Counted from the stretch's first letter, positions 12,050 to 24,480 are shown. The stretch: DNA of 64,000 nucleotides from Polyodon spathula (GCF_017654505.1 NC_054559.1:6927281-6991280), one strand, 5' to 3'. A program made the numbers and translations. The notes: generated by a model from the letters alone, not told the origin.

Positions 12050-12909
12050 TGAAAGAAAAAAACTAGACAAGCAATTTTAGTATGAAACAGGTTGAGATCA
12101 GTATTCCAAACACTATTCTGAACTGGTCTGGATTTAAGGTCTACTGTAATTAATTCATTAGTTTGTTGCTGTAACGTCAGAAAGTGAATCTTTTTCAGAA
12201 TTTGAAACCAGCAGGTTTAGAAATTATAAACATCAAAATTGCCTTCTCAGCTTTTCACATACAGATATTTTAGTTTATTTTACTGAGTCCTTATACTAAC
12301 TATGCCAATATTATTGAAGGGTGTTGTTAATGCTCCCATGCATAATACATAAGTAAATGTGTTAGTAAGTATATGATTTCCATCACATGAGAGTAGGTAT
12401 TAAAACTTCATTCATATTGGACTCAGCTCTCGCCAAGATAAGCACCAACTAAGACACAGCTTTGTTTACTGTAAACAGATGTGATCCATCGGCATTTCCT
12501 TCCATGCTAACCTTTCCAACGCAAAACCGAGATCCATGTTTACTGTGTCCCACGCAGTTTTCTCACAAGCTCCTGGCCATTTAACTCCAGACTTGTGCCC
12601 TGTGAGGTTCTTTTATGTCTTACGGTGGTTCATCTGACCGGGTTCACAAGGACCATTACGCTCATCACTAGTTGTGTTTATGCAAGTCCTCCTCTCATCT
12701 ATGACAGGGGTGCTGAAATCCTGCGAACTGAGGATTTCATTCAACTGACTGACTTCGTAAAAAGTACTGATCAATGCGAGTCCCTTGTCCCTTCTCCCTC
12801 AAGCGTTTTATTCTGCCTTGATTTTTTCCACAAATAAATTAATTACATAATTTACAATGCTAAATATGGTAACCTTCTGTTTTCTTCATGAGCAAAATTG
12901 TTGTTTTAT

Positions 12910-12964
<55 letters not shown>

Positions 12965-13441
12965 TGTTGTACTAAAAATGTGTTTTGTGTAACTAACAAA
13001 CTAGTAAGTAAACCTAACAAAAATATGTTTTAAAATTATGTTTTTGCTTTCACCAAACAAAAAAAATGATTGTTTAACAAAACAAAAAAAATTACATTTT
13101 TAAAAAAAATGTTGTAAATATTAGCGTATAATAGTATACTTACGGTAAAACTGGTAACATTAGGCATGTATAGCATTACAATTGCAATGGTAAAAATAAA
13201 AACAAAAAACAAAGAAAATGTTTTTGTCCTGAGTGCATTACTTAGAATTAATTCTTAGTTTGACAGCATTTTGCCATTTGGCGCGTGACTGAAATGTTTA
13301 ACAGCTGGTACCCATGATCGAAAACGACAAAGTAGTTTGTATGCTGCTAGTATCAACTGTAATATCAGTTACAATCAATCAAATTACAGCAACTAGATGT
13401 AAAAAACCTAGTTACTTATTATTTTATTATTATAATAATAA

Positions 13442-13489
<48 letters not shown>

Positions 13490-14350
13490 TTCTTAAGAGC
13501 TTACGTTTCTTAAAACCTTAAAAAAAACCCACTAAATATTATGGACAATAATTTATTTTCTAACCAAAATACGTATAACTTACTGGTCGACTGTCTGAAA
13601 AATAAAAAAATAAATAAAAACTTAACTGGCAAAAACCAGGCAATTTTTGTTTTTCATTTTTCTAAGATGAACGGGTGTTTACAAATTGTGCATCAATGAA
13701 AAATGAAAGCATGTAAATATGTTTTTAAAGTATGAAATAGCATATTGAATGTTTTCAATTAATTAATATTACAGATGGTTGCTGTTAGCAGTTTGTTCAG
13801 ACAGAATACAATCAGTTAATCAGCGCTTTTAATGCACAATGTAGGCTACGTGTATTACAAACGAGATACCTGAAAGTAATAAGAATACAATATACAAGAT
13901 CTGATAATAAGAAACAAAGGTGAAATATAAAAAAATATTGCTCTCTGCTTTCAGACAAAACGGAAATGTTTCTTATTAAGTCCTTGTGTTGTTTGAATCT
14001 TCTGGTTCATTTTGAAGTTTTTTGTTTTTTTTAAAAATATGTATTTATTTATTCGTTCATTTATCTGTTTATTTAATGTTGTTTAACACAACTCTGAATA
14101 GTCGAAATTATGTTAAAAAAACAAACATATTTGGTCGGAAAAAGAACAAAAAAAAAAAACCATAGCTGTACACTTTAAATAAACGTGAACTTAAAAACAA
14201 AGCAACGAAGAGAAAAAAAGAAAACTTATCTTAATAACAAGACAGGTAACAAAAGCATAGATAATTCACAATAAATACTACTACTACTGCTACTGCTACT
14301 AATATGCTCCAAATAAAAGCCTGGAAGTTCAATGTTATGAATAATGAGAT
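11055..14350. other. AT-rich intergenic DNA with microsatellites
   Basis: No gene is recognised. It holds (AT)n at about 11969-12042, (ATA)n at 12916-12963 and (ATT)n at 13440-13491. The short open frames are low-complexity or lack family features. The 12540-12840 stretch is less AT-rich and partly open on the plus strand, but nothing identifies it. Confidence 0.5.
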
Positions 14351-14379
14351 AACGCAGTTGAAGCGATTCAAACAAATAC

Positions 14380-14600
14380 CTTTAGTGCGCCTGCCTTCCT
14401 GCCTCCGCCGTGGTGTCGCTTGTGTTTATAATGCTTCTTCACAGCATGGCTGAGAGTCTCCACGGTTTGGTGCGAGGTATATATTGTCTGGAAGCAATTC
14501 CCAAGGGCAATACCGGTATTCTTCGCTCCCTATTCCCTATATGGAAGTGTCACATGTGGGCTAACCAGCTACTGTGAACAGTGCATGCGCTACACTTCAT
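14380..14600. other. CpG-containing exon- or promoter-like patch
   Basis: In an AT-rich setting this stretch has several CpGs and open frames on both strands. On the plus strand an ATG at 14445 has a strong Kozak context (AGCATGG) and opens a 43-residue frame. On the minus strand a frame of about 48 residues, ending in a basic KKHYKHKRHH segment, runs into CTAAAG|GTATTT, a weak donor at 14380/14379. Neither peptide is recognised. A conserved first exon or a promoter are possible readings; chance is also possible. Confidence 0.3.
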
Positions 14601-16039
14601 CTCTGCACTGGAATTACTCAGTGGTTGCTGAGTGAGAGATAGAATACAGGCAAATTAAATAAAAAAACTTTTCAATCGTGTTCTCCCAGAGGGTAGCTGT
14701 GTATCAGCTGTGCTGCAAGAGTGAAGGAAATTATATGACTACTTACAGCAAAGATGTGTTCACTTCATATACCTCAATCCATCCATCTATCCTCCATCTA
14801 TCTCTAATTCACGTGTAGCATAACCTGGATTTTTCAGATGAGATGAAGTTCTCATCTTGGTTAAAAAATAAATACTTAAATTGAATTGAATTGGTATATC
14901 TAAATAGGTAATGCCTTCTTATAATGAAAATGTACCCCATACCCCCAGCAATGCTAAAATAAACTTCATTAAAAAAAATATTACAGTAAGGTTAAAATCA
15001 TCTCCCCTGTCTTGCTGCACTCTCTCCCTCTCTGTACTGTACTCATGTAGCAATTGTCTGAACTTACATTGCAGTCTTCCTGTCTCCTCCATGTGCCTCT
15101 AGTACGAGTGTGTCCTAGCGATGCTGTACCACCACTCGTGTGCGCTGTGCTGTGATGCGTTTTATCTCTGCCCAGGCTTACTCCTCAGCCCGTCAGTATA
15201 GTATAGGAAACGAGACTCTCTTCCCTCCTTTCCCATCACTTCAGTGCTCAGTGCAGCGGCTGCGATTGCAGTTGACACGGGTGCAGTTTTGAATCGTGTC
15301 ATCTTTGAAAACCAGAGGGTCTCAATTCCGTTGTTGTTAATTGCTTCAAAATGTGTTCATGCTCGGACAGGCTAATCTGACACAAGTACACTCTGCTGTG
15401 TGGGTGCTCAGCTGTGTGGGTATGTTGGGGAGGGGGGTTGGATAAAGCATTTAAAATGAACACTAAACAACCACCACCAAACAATTCTGCACAACTAGCA
15501 GTCTGCCAAGTGAAACTAAGTTACTGCCTCCATTCAACATGGTTTGAGTTGTGTTTCCACTGCCACAAGCCCTGTTCTGAACACCATTCTCCATGGGCTT
15601 GCTGCTCCAATGATTGGTTGGTATTAAAGACTGAGATGTCGTTAGGTAAGCAAACGAGGTGTTAGTATCGTGGTTATGCATATTAAAATGTCTATATTAA
15701 TGTATGATGTATAACTTCTTGTGTTCTCAAGATACATGTAAAAATGTACGTGACGTACAGTCTATTTAGACCGATATGCCCAAAAAATAATGTTAATACC
15801 AAGTTTCATTCCAATTGAATAAGCAGTTTCCAGTTATATGGAAAAATGTAAAATGTGACACTTGTAATATGACCACCTCCACCATGTCCCCGGGATTATA
15901 TCATACATTAAAAAGTCTGTCACTTATCCTTTCCTTATCCTAAATCACATCAGATAACAGTAAAACCCATTTGCATCAGTAATCTAGTAGCAGATTATTT
16001 TCAAGGTTATTAAGGCAAGTTGATTTGCATTTCATGTTT

Positions 16040-16426
16040 GGTGCTTGTGAAAGGTGACAGATGAAGAGGCAAGGACACATTCGAACTGGTCTTTTACTCC
16101 TTTTTAGTGAGTCCCAAAGGGGGCAGAGACTCTCACAATTACAGTCACAACCAACAGGCCAGGAAAGCGCGCAGCCCAGCACAGGAACACAAACCTATGG
16201 GGACTAACATCAAGCAACATTTTCGAAGCACAAAACCAACACAGAACACACACACACAACAGCAAGGAACAATGGCATATTAACAGCAATTAAAGAGCAT
16301 CCCAATGCAAACAACAATACCTCCCGCTTCCCAAAATCCATTGTGACAACTATTTACATATGGGCGTGTCTTGCCAGCTACCGGCAACACTGTGCTGCAG
16401 CAAATGCACGGTCAGACTCGCTACAA
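16040..16426 (-). mobile_element. LTR-like segment, TGTAGCGAG end
   Basis: Read on the minus strand the segment starts TGTAGCGAGTCTGACCG, resembling LTR ends elsewhere in the window, and stops near 16040-16050. It has a run of A-rich plus-strand sequence like the other LTRs. No second copy, TATA box or target duplication was established, so this is a low-confidence call. Confidence 0.35.
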
Positions 16427-16501
16427 TACATTTTGTATTTTTGAATGAAATAAAAGATAATAGAAATTAAAAACAACAACAACTGAACTCACTTGGAGAC
16501 T

Positions 16502-17160
16502 TGTAGCGGGCTAATCCCGCCCCTGTGCGTGTATTGTTTGGGTTATGTGCGTGTATTGTGTGGGTTATGAACAGGCTGACTGTAGGGGTGACATCAGGCC
16601 AGGAAATGAAACCAAAACACACAGCAACTGCGGGCGAAACTAAGAGGCTGCAGCACTCAGTGCTTTTATTAACACACACAAAATAAAAGATTGAACAAAA
16701 CAGCACAGACCACTTGAGACCAAAGTAAATAGACAAACAAAATGGACTAACAAAAATAAACAGTGGACTAACAGACAAACAAACACGGTGAGTGAGAACA
16801 AACAAGTATCATGCTGGTCCTTCCAGCACAAAATAGCAATTATATTATTTCTTATATTTATCCTATTAATTAATTATACTCCCCTCACCCATTCTCCATT
16901 CACCGATCACACAACCCAGAGTGAGTAAAATGTGCATCTATATATCCTGTTGTTCCGGGATTCAATTACCAATTAATTATTCACTTGAATCCTAGCACGT
17001 GAACTAATTTGAGCAATCCTGTGCACACATACTATTATATACTTTATCTGCACGTAACGTGATTATGCAATATTGTGCACCAATATCTATACACCAACAT
17101 TAACACACCACACGCGACACAACACATAATACACACATGGGCGGGGCACACTGCCACACA
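16502..17160 (-). mobile_element. Solo LTR, family C (copy 2)
   Basis: Minus strand runs from TGTGTGGCAG to CGCTACA. It is related to 45015-45540: both have a 'GCACCATACTTGTTTGT'-type block, a T-rich 'TTTTGTTTGTCTGTTTA' block and a 'TTTCCTGGCCTGATGTCAC'-type end. A TATATAG box lies upstream of these on the minus strand. A clear target-site duplication is not seen. Confidence 0.65.
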
Positions 17161-17261
17161 CGGATGATTTAAAATGTACAGTATATTTGTTTTTGGACAC
17201 GGGTGTTTCACAGGTAGTTCACATGCAGACTGTACCTGGACTCAACTGAATGATTGATTAT

Positions 17262-17455
17262 CAAAGAGACAAATCTCACACTCGGGGTTGGGTGTTCTGA
17301 GGAGAAAAATATGCATAGAGAGGGGAGAAATAAATATAAGGAAAGTAATCAATTGCTACTCGTGCTGGAAGGACCAGCACCGTACTTGTTTCTGTGTTTG
17401 TTCACTGGGCTTTGTTTGTCTGTTTCTTTTGGCCATCGTGCGTTTTATTTCTAAA
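17262..17455 (+). mobile_element. LTR family C fragment, opposite orientation
   Basis: The segment aligns with 45250-45420: GGGTTG.GTGTTCTGAGG, CAATTGCTA, then GCACCGTACTTGTTT and TTTTGGCCA. Only the central part of the LTR survives. It lies about 100 bp from the inverted copy at 16502-17160, forming a head-to-head pair. Confidence 0.6.
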
Positions 17456-17456
17456 T

Positions 17457-17700
17457 GATTCGGAGATATCTCTAAATGAACAGGAGGTTATTTACAGATA
17501 TCTTCACATGATTTAGAGATATCTCTAAATGAACAGGAGGTTATTTACAGATATCTTCAAACGATTTAGATATATCTCTAAATGAACAGGAAGTTATTTA
17601 CAGATATCTTAAAATGATTTAGAGATATCTTTAAATGAACAGGAAGGTATCTCTAAATGATTTAAAGATATCTGAAATGCATTTTAGATATCTAATTTAA
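17457..17700. repeat. 53-bp tandem repeat containing a 20-bp palindrome
   Basis: GATT unit starts at 17457, 17510, 17563 and 17616 give an exact 53-bp period. In the best unit ATTTAGAGATATCTCTAAAT is a perfect 20-bp palindrome. A second GATATC core (ACAGATATCTT) occurs in each unit. The array then decays into related GATATC-containing sequence to about 17730. Confidence 0.92.
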
Positions 17701-18263
17701 AGCTCTGTTTAAAGATATATGGAAATCATTTAGAAATATCAATAAATTAATTTGAAATTTATCTAAAATGTAATTTGGCTTGCAATATCAATCAGGAAAT
17801 CCAGAACAGAGCCTGCAGCCTGGTTTGAAAAATACATCGTTAAAAAAAAGAAAAAAACATAAAAGAACAGTATTATTGCCAAGTTTAACAGTTCATTTTG
17901 AAACTACAAATAAATGCAAACTATATACAGTCAGTTTTCTTCAACGTGCACAATTTCTTTACATGTTGTTTGCCAGGAATACACACTTGTCGACCTGCTC
18001 TGGATCCCAGGTGGTGCACTTTTTGTTCACATCGAATACAATAATATTAACAAACGTTATTAATACAAGTCAAAACAACAAAACAACCATTGGCGTGTCT
18101 GTATGAGACTAAATGAGTCAATGCAATTCAAATTAGATTCGAGAAGAAGGGTAAAACCAACCTCTTCTTTACAGATCACCCCAAGGCCTGGCACACAGCA
18201 AACTTCAAAACATACAGTAACATTAAAAAAGGGGCATCTGCAATGGAAGACAGAGTATTATTT

Positions 18264-19660
18264 ATTTATTTATTTATTGGCAGGTGCCCTTATCCAGGGC
18301 ACTTACAGTTGTTACAAAATATCATAATACAAAGTATCACATTACAAAATATCACATGACAGAATATCACATTATAGATAAGAGCAGTTATAAAGTACAG
18401 TGAAATCCGTAAAAAAATAAGATCAAATTCAAATAAGGGCATGTGACAGGATAGCGTTGCGGGCCCAGGTGGTATCGGCAGGCAAGGAGACTCAGAGACA
18501 AGGAAACTGCAGTTAAAGCGCTGCTGCGCCGTTTAATAAACAAAAGGCAATCAAAAAGTCAAACAAAACACTGCTCACAGAGCCAAAAATAAAAGGTCAA
18601 ACAAAAACAAATCTCGCACACAATAAATAACAAAACAACTGGCACAAGGGCCAAAACAAAAGTTCAAACAAAACTGTTCAGGCTGGGCAGAGCCTTCACT
18701 GAACTTTGTCACACCAAACTAATGTAGCAACATACTGTTCACTCACCCCAAAACACCTCCACCAAACAAAGGAATTTCCCCTTTTTTATAGCATGTGGCT
18801 GGGGCCTAATTATCAATGGTATTCAATTAGCTCCAGCCACATTCTCACATGTATTTTGGCAGGGATAGGAAATTAACCCCATCCCTGCCAACCACCACCA
18901 AATCACCACACAATGATATTATTATTTACAGACAGGGCCAAATAAAGAATACAATAAATAATTACATGTAAGAGCGAGTTTGACTAAGAGCAGTTATAGT
19001 AAAAATATTTGCTTATGCGAGTAAAGTCCATTAAGAGCATGTAATAAGTACAATTTCAAATAAGAGCAATTACAAAACATTACACTGAGAGTAGGACAGG
19101 GAGGGGTCGAGGTTGACACTGAGGTTAGTGGTGGATGAGGAGGGAGAGAGGGTGGTGAATTCAAGTGAAATAGAGAGAGAGATCAGTGGTGGGGGCGGAA
19201 GAGGGGGGGAGAAAAGGATGTCTGATTTAAAGAGGTTGAGTTTAAGATGATGAGAGTGCATCCAGGAGACGGCCAAGAGGCAGGTAGAGATACAAGAGGA
19301 AATGTCGGAGTCAGAGGGGGGAAAGGAGAGGAAGATCTGGGCATCATCAGCATAGAAATGATATGAGAAACCATGAAAATTGATGAGGGGAACCAGGAAG
19401 CAGGTGTAGAGTGAGCCTTGGGGGACACCTGTCAAAAGAGAGCAAGAGGCAGAGGGTGAGGCATGCCAGGACAACCAGTACATGCAATCAGAGAGGTAGG
19501 AGGAGAACCAGGCAAGCGCAGTGCCAGAGAGTCCCAGGTCAGGAGGTAGGACAGGAGAAGAGAGTGGTCGACAGTGTCAAAGGCTGCAGAGAGGTCAAGG
19601 AGAATTAGGACAGAGGAGAGGGAGCTAGCAAGGGCAGAGAATAGAGTTAATGACAGAGAG
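18264..19660 (-). mobile_element. L2-type LINE fragment (RT and 3' UTR), split by an LTR
   Basis: On the minus strand the RT keeps motif A (LDLSAAFDTVDHSLL, about 19590-19545), motif B (GVPQGS, about 19428) and motif C (FYADDAQ, about 19355), followed by HHLKLNL. These are hallmarks of L2-clade reverse transcriptase. Frames change between motifs A and B, and VLGP after GVPQGS is lost, so it is a pseudogene. Sequence at 18264-18441 and 18911-19075 looks like its 3' UTR. That UTR is interrupted by the LTR at 18442-18910, which must be younger. Confidence 0.85.
18442..18910 (-). mobile_element. Solo LTR, TGTGGCAG family (copy 2), inserted in L2
   Basis: It begins TGTGACAG and ends in a decayed CACCACA. 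It shares the CAGGCTGGGCAGAGCCTTCA core and the AATTAACCCCATCCCTGCCA block with 758-1185. TATAAAAAAGGGG on the minus strand near 18790 is a TATA-like box. It divides the L2 3' UTR. Confidence 0.75.
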
Positions 19661-19727
19661 AAACACTGTTTCAGTGGATAACTGGGGGGGAAGAATCAGA
19701 CCCAGACATCACAGTATTTACAGTTAA

Positions 19728-20965
19728 CACTAGAACCGCCATGGTAGTCATTTTGACGGTTTTCACTTTTTTAGGAAAAGGACTTTTTTTTTAAATTAAA
19801 ATTCCTCAGCATGTGTTAAAGACCAGTGGTTTCCTAAATAATTGTATTAAATTCCCTGACAGCGTTTGAAAGTCAGGATCACAAAAAATAAAAAAGTTAT
19901 AAGCACTTCCACCTAGCATGTATTGTTGTACAATACATGCTTTTATATTTATATACTAAACTACAATTCGCTATTTGTTATATGTATACAAGCCAGTTTG
20001 TTATCTCTACCTCCACTGAGTTTATAGCAGTATGTATTTGAATAGAATATCGCTCTTGAAGTCTAGATATGTGTTATCTAAATATCTATTGTAATCTTAT
20101 TAATTCCTTGGAGAACTGTCATCTGGCTGTCTACGTGAGCATATAGTTTGCTGTCTTATAATATTACTATTACAAGAATTTTTTGAGAAATATTGAGATT
20201 TTTGCGTTTTTATTTGAGAGCAACTTTGCCTTGGCATCAGAAATTTGGAACGACTTCATTGAAAACAGCATAGCCTGCTTGAAATTACACATAAAACATT
20301 ACATGGGCAAGCATCTGTTTCTGACAAAAGCACAGTGTCACGGGACACAATACATGTCAAACAAACCTGTCAAATTTGGGATCAAGTTTTGGCTGGCAGC
20401 AGATCCAACCCCTACCTGTGCAAAGATGAAACTCGCCCAGCTGGTCAGAGACTGGGTACACAATGTGTTAATTTGGCTAATGTAATCGTGCTTAGGAAAA
20501 GGGATGAATGTTACCAATGACATTTTTTTTATTTCACTGTAATTAGCAAAACAATTGAAAAAAAAAAACAGCCTGGTTGGAACAGTAAACAAAGCGAGAA
20601 GAGAGTTTCCACCATCTGTGCAAAACTCTGTGAAAGCAATCAACGGTGTCCAGTTGATGAATTTTACAATGTACTGTACATTGCAGCCATCAGTTCCTTC
20701 AATTTGTACAAGGAATGCACCAGGGAAAATATTGGTAAGAGAGATTTCATCTTGATGCTAGCCACTGAGCTTTGGCAGAAACTTTTCGATCACAAAACTG
20801 CAAAGCGGCAGGGAAACACAGGTAACTAAATGCAATAAAAATGAAACTTCTGATGTCTGTGCCTAGTGTGAATGAGCAGTATGTTTTAAATGCACACAAC
20901 AAGTTGATAAGCACTACATGTGTGTGGATTGTGCTAATATGGGGGTTACTTTGAAGTAGGTTTCC
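19728..20965 (+). pseudogene. Decayed piggyBac-type transposase and left end
   Basis: A TTAA at 19724-19727 is directly followed by CACTAGAACCGCC, matching the TTAA target and the CCYTAGA-like start of piggyBac elements. Downstream, successive frames read ALASEIWNDFIENSIACLK, NKPVKFGIKFWLAAD (about 20355-20402), KDETRPAGQRLG, SLVGTVNKARRE and a C-terminal cysteine cluster (about 20865-20960, CxxC...YMCVDCANMG-like). These follow the order of the PGBD transposase core and C-terminal Cys-rich domain. The N-terminal part and much of the catalytic region are missing and there are several frameshifts. The right terminal repeat was not found. Confidence 0.8.
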
Positions 20966-21499
20966 CTGAATGCACATTCCTGTTATACAATGGGATGAGT
21001 TATTTTCTTTTTTATGTAATTTTTTCATAATTATTTCAATTTTACAATTCTGTATGTAGGCCTACAAATAACCAGTTTACAGCTGGTTAGACAATAGTTT
21101 CTTTTTAAATGTTTATTTTATTATAGTTTTATTATAGTTCAGTTGTGCTATTAAGTAGGCTAATGTGGGAAAAAAAGCCTTTTATGTTATTTTTGTAAAT
21201 AATTACTTAGTTTTTATAATTTTGTATGTACATATAACAGTTTGCACAATATCTTCTTTTGAAATGTTTATTTTTTCATTTAAATACGGTGTTTCTGCTA
21301 TGCAAATATTAGCTATGATGTTCGTAAATAAATCTTTTGAGCTGTATCTGATAGTTTGTATTTCATTTTCATATCGAAGCTACAAAAAACAAATATACAA
21401 ATAGTCAACTTAAAAAACAACAACAAACATAAACCCAGAGAAAAATGGTTTGAAGATCAATGTAAAACTATGAGGAAAAAGCTAACAATCATGTATTAA

Positions 21500-22200
21500 A
21501 GGCAACCAGACTCCCCTAGACACCCCAATCAATCCGCAGAAGCTAAATGAGGATCTGCAGACCCTCAAGCACAGGGGAGCCTGTTGCCCACACAGCATCA
21601 GCACCTAGATGCTGAAACACAGCAGCCCCAAGCTGCAGGAGGCCTTGCTCATTCTGTTCAACCTCAGCCTGAACGTTGGGTGTGACCCTGACATCTGGAA
21701 CCACAGGCTAATAACCCCCATCTAAAAAAATAGAGACAAATTAGACCCCAATAATTACAGAGGTATCTGTGTGAGCAGTCACCTGGGGAAGCTGCAGTAT
21801 AAGTAACGCGAAAATATTCAACTTCCTTATTGAGCCCAGTGTCCTGAGAAAGAGTCAAATTGGCTTCCTACCAAACCATGGCACCTCTGACCACATTTAC
21901 ACCCTACACACCCTAATAAACAAACATGTCCATCAAACAAAGGAAAAATATTTGCATGTTTTATTGATTTAAAAAAGGCATTTGATTCAATTTGGCACAA
22001 TGGACTATTTTATAATTATTTTATGGGGTGGGGGTAGTTTGTTTTATCTACCAGTGTTCAGTATTCAATTTTGCATTCCTACCTCTTTATTGAATCAATC
22101 CTTTTCATGTATTAACTTTTATTGATGTGCCTCATGTTTATATTGCACTTTGTAATGTATGTTGTCTTGCCAATAAACCACCTTTGAATTAGAATTTGAG
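21500..22200 (+). mobile_element. Truncated non-LTR retrotransposon (RT fragment and 3' tail)
   Basis: Plus-strand frames contain NNYRGICVSSHLGKL and SQIGFLPNHGTSDHIYTLH, the thumb-side RT blocks of a fish LINE, then a remnant of motif A (LIDLKKAFDS-like, with a stop). It ends with CAATAAACCACCTTTGAATT and a GA-rich tail near 22195. Most of the ORF is missing. Clade assignment is uncertain. Confidence 0.75.
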
Positions 22201-22204
22201 AGAG

Positions 22205-22260
22205 AGAAAGAGAACCTCAAACTGACTTGAACACCCCTGCATGTCATTCAGTACTGGGCC
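22205..22260. repeat. Single-copy relative of the 29-bp minisatellite
   Basis: GAACCTCAAACTGACTTGA followed by ACACCCCTGCA and CATTCAGT matches the entry into the tandem array at 42015-42206. It occurs once here and six times there, so it shows the pre-expansion state. Confidence 0.7.
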
Positions 22261-22324
22261 TCTCTCAAGAAGATTCTGCCTATTGTGCCAAATTGGGTGG
22301 TGTTTATTATAAGAGAAATATTTT

Positions 22325-22775
22325 TGCACAGTATTCACTGGACATGATTGAGGGCTGCATAGAAGAAGAGACATCAGGAATTGATAATAGAAGACGTGCT
22401 TATAGAAGAGTGCTTGAGAAGAGTAAAGAGATTCCGCTTGACTCATGGAGAGCCGCCCTCACGGAGGTGAAATCAAACCATTTGGTCTCCAAGGCTTGGA
22501 AGCAACTGATTCTTCCTCCAAGTGGGTCTAGAGGAGAGAATGGAAAGATCACAGTGACAGTTAAATTGGGCCGGAGGTCCCCCTTGACTCACGTAGAACC
22601 TTCCTCGCGAAGGATAATGCCAGCGGCGAATGGGCTTCTAATGTTGGGAAGTGAGCGTCACTTACCCCAAAAGATACCCCCGCCACTCCACCGTTCAGTG
22701 GACCTGAACAAAAAACCTTTTTGGGCGGAAACCTCTGGTGGTTCCGTTGAAGAGATGGCCCCCACTCCAATTTGA
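22325..22775 (+). other. Unrecognised GC-richer open frame (about 150 residues)
   Basis: A plus-strand frame is open from an ATG at 22341 to the stop near 22773, with Arg/Lys-rich and Pro-rich composition and no low-complexity repeat. GC content and CpG density rise above the surroundings, including TCGCGAAGG. No domain is recognised. It adjoins a LINE tail and could be a transposon fragment, a host exon remnant or chance. Confidence 0.25.
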
Positions 22776-22779
22776 TAAA

Positions 22780-23860
22780 AAAATGGTTCCTACATATCTG
22801 ACCGATAAGTTTACAATATTGAACAAGTGCTGTAAAACGCTCTAAAAAAAGCCTGTATCAGCAATAAATACTATGTTTATAGTGGTATTTATTACATCCA
22901 TTAGGGTGTTGGAGGGGGGCTGGTTCATACTGTGGGTAAATCAGTTTGATGAAGACATTTTCACCACATGCAGGTTAAATAACTGTTTAGCCTGACCTCA
23001 AGCTCTAAAAAATGCAGAGCTATACTCAGCAATTCTGTATTGATATAGCTGTTAATTAATTGATAGTATTGCATTTTTAAAATGTGTGATCATGGTTACA
23101 CGTACAATGTGTTTGCATGATTTGAATGATGAGCGAACAGATAGCCCTTGGCTAAAGAAATATATTATCTGTCCCTCTATCTATGACCATATTATTAAAG
23201 TGGTTGTAGATAATATAATAATTTAATAAATCTTGCTGCACCAGGTAAACTAAAGATCTGTTTATCTAGCTGGTCTTGTTTGTGCTGCACTTTCTATTGC
23301 GGTCAAACATGTCATTCATTCGGGGAACCAGCTGGTTGGTTATTGACAGGAAAGAAGAACGTCCTGAAGGAGTAAGGGGCATTTCACAGATAAATCTAAA
23401 GCTGCTGCTGCTTCCTGGTACCTACCTCCAATGGTCACGCTGCAAACAGACCATGTGACTTATAGAAAAGGTACCAGGATGCAGCCGCTTGTCTATAGTG
23501 TCGTATTTGAAATAATGGAATTAAAGTTGAAAAACATCAAACAAAAGATTTTCAGCACAATGAAAGAGGGACCATGTTCATAAAGCTAATAGGTAAGAAA
23601 ATTACATTTTTGATTAGCACTCCTTTAAAAACTTTACATAGCCCTGTGACATGCATAAAGATTTAAAACAAGAACATGATTTCTTAAAAAAAAACAAAAA
23701 AAACTCATCCAAACATATGGCAGATTGATGCAGCTGTAAGGATTTTATATAAAAAAAACAATCCCTATTGTTTAAGTCTATACAGCTTTGAGCTATTTAT
23801 AATAAATATCAACTACAGATCTCAGTGTGCAATGATCAACACTGGGGCAATTTCCATGGA
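22780..23860. other. Unassigned AT-rich DNA
   Basis: Nothing was recognised apart from A-rich runs near 23690-23705 and 23745-23760. Confidence 0.4.
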
Positions 23861-23869
23861 AAAAGAAAA

Positions 23870-24100
23870 CCAAGTCTCACCTTTTTCTCACTTTATTTTG
23901 ATTGTACTTTCGGGTTGTGTGTGTTTCCATGGGGTTTTCTTTTAGCCAAATAATTTCTACTTCCAAATGCAAATAACCTAATTAATATTAAAATGCAGGA
24001 CGGTGGATTTAAATGTTTCTGTCCGACTTCCAACTTGGCCTGCGCGAGTACTGATATCATACGGCTTTCTTAAACTGGGTTTACACAAAGTTTATAGGTT
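23870..24100. repeat. Dispersed repeat B, copy 2
   Basis: It matches 7300-7500 block by block, ending GATATCATACGGCTTTCTTA and then AACTGGGTTTACACAAAG. The last block resembles the seed of the 25-bp minisatellite unit found after copy 1, but here it is not amplified. Confidence 0.65.
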
Positions 24101-24202
24101 GTGTTGAAGCACTGCAAATGCTGCCTGCCTCATTTGGCCACCAATTAAAAAAAAAAGTATTCAAAAAGCACAGGGGAAAAAAAAACAAAAAGACATAGTG
24201 TT

Positions 24203-24330
24203 ACACACATAATAATAATAATAATAAGTTATTTAGCAGATGCTTTTATCCAAAGCGACAGGGACTAGGGGTGAACTGTTCATCAACCACTGCTTATCAT
24301 ATAATGCATCATATACACAGGTACATATAT
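24203..24330 (-). repeat. SINE 3' part with (AAT)n tail
   Basis: Read on the minus strand: GTCGCTTTGGATAAAAGC, then ATCTGCTAAATAACTTATTA, the conserved tail of tRNA-derived fish SINEs. It is related to 51640-51840. Only the 3' part is present. Confidence 0.7.
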
Positions 24331-24395
24331 AATATACAAATTTTCCTATAGAACCATATCTTCAACAAATCTGATCCTTCTGATATGTTGTTGTT

Positions 24396-24399
<4 letters not shown>

Positions 24400-24471
<72 letters not shown>

Positions 24472-24480
24472 GAGAGAGCG
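24400..24480. repeat. (AT)n(AC)n compound microsatellite
   Basis: About 30 bp of AT followed by about 40 bp of AC, then a short AGAG run. Confidence 0.97.
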
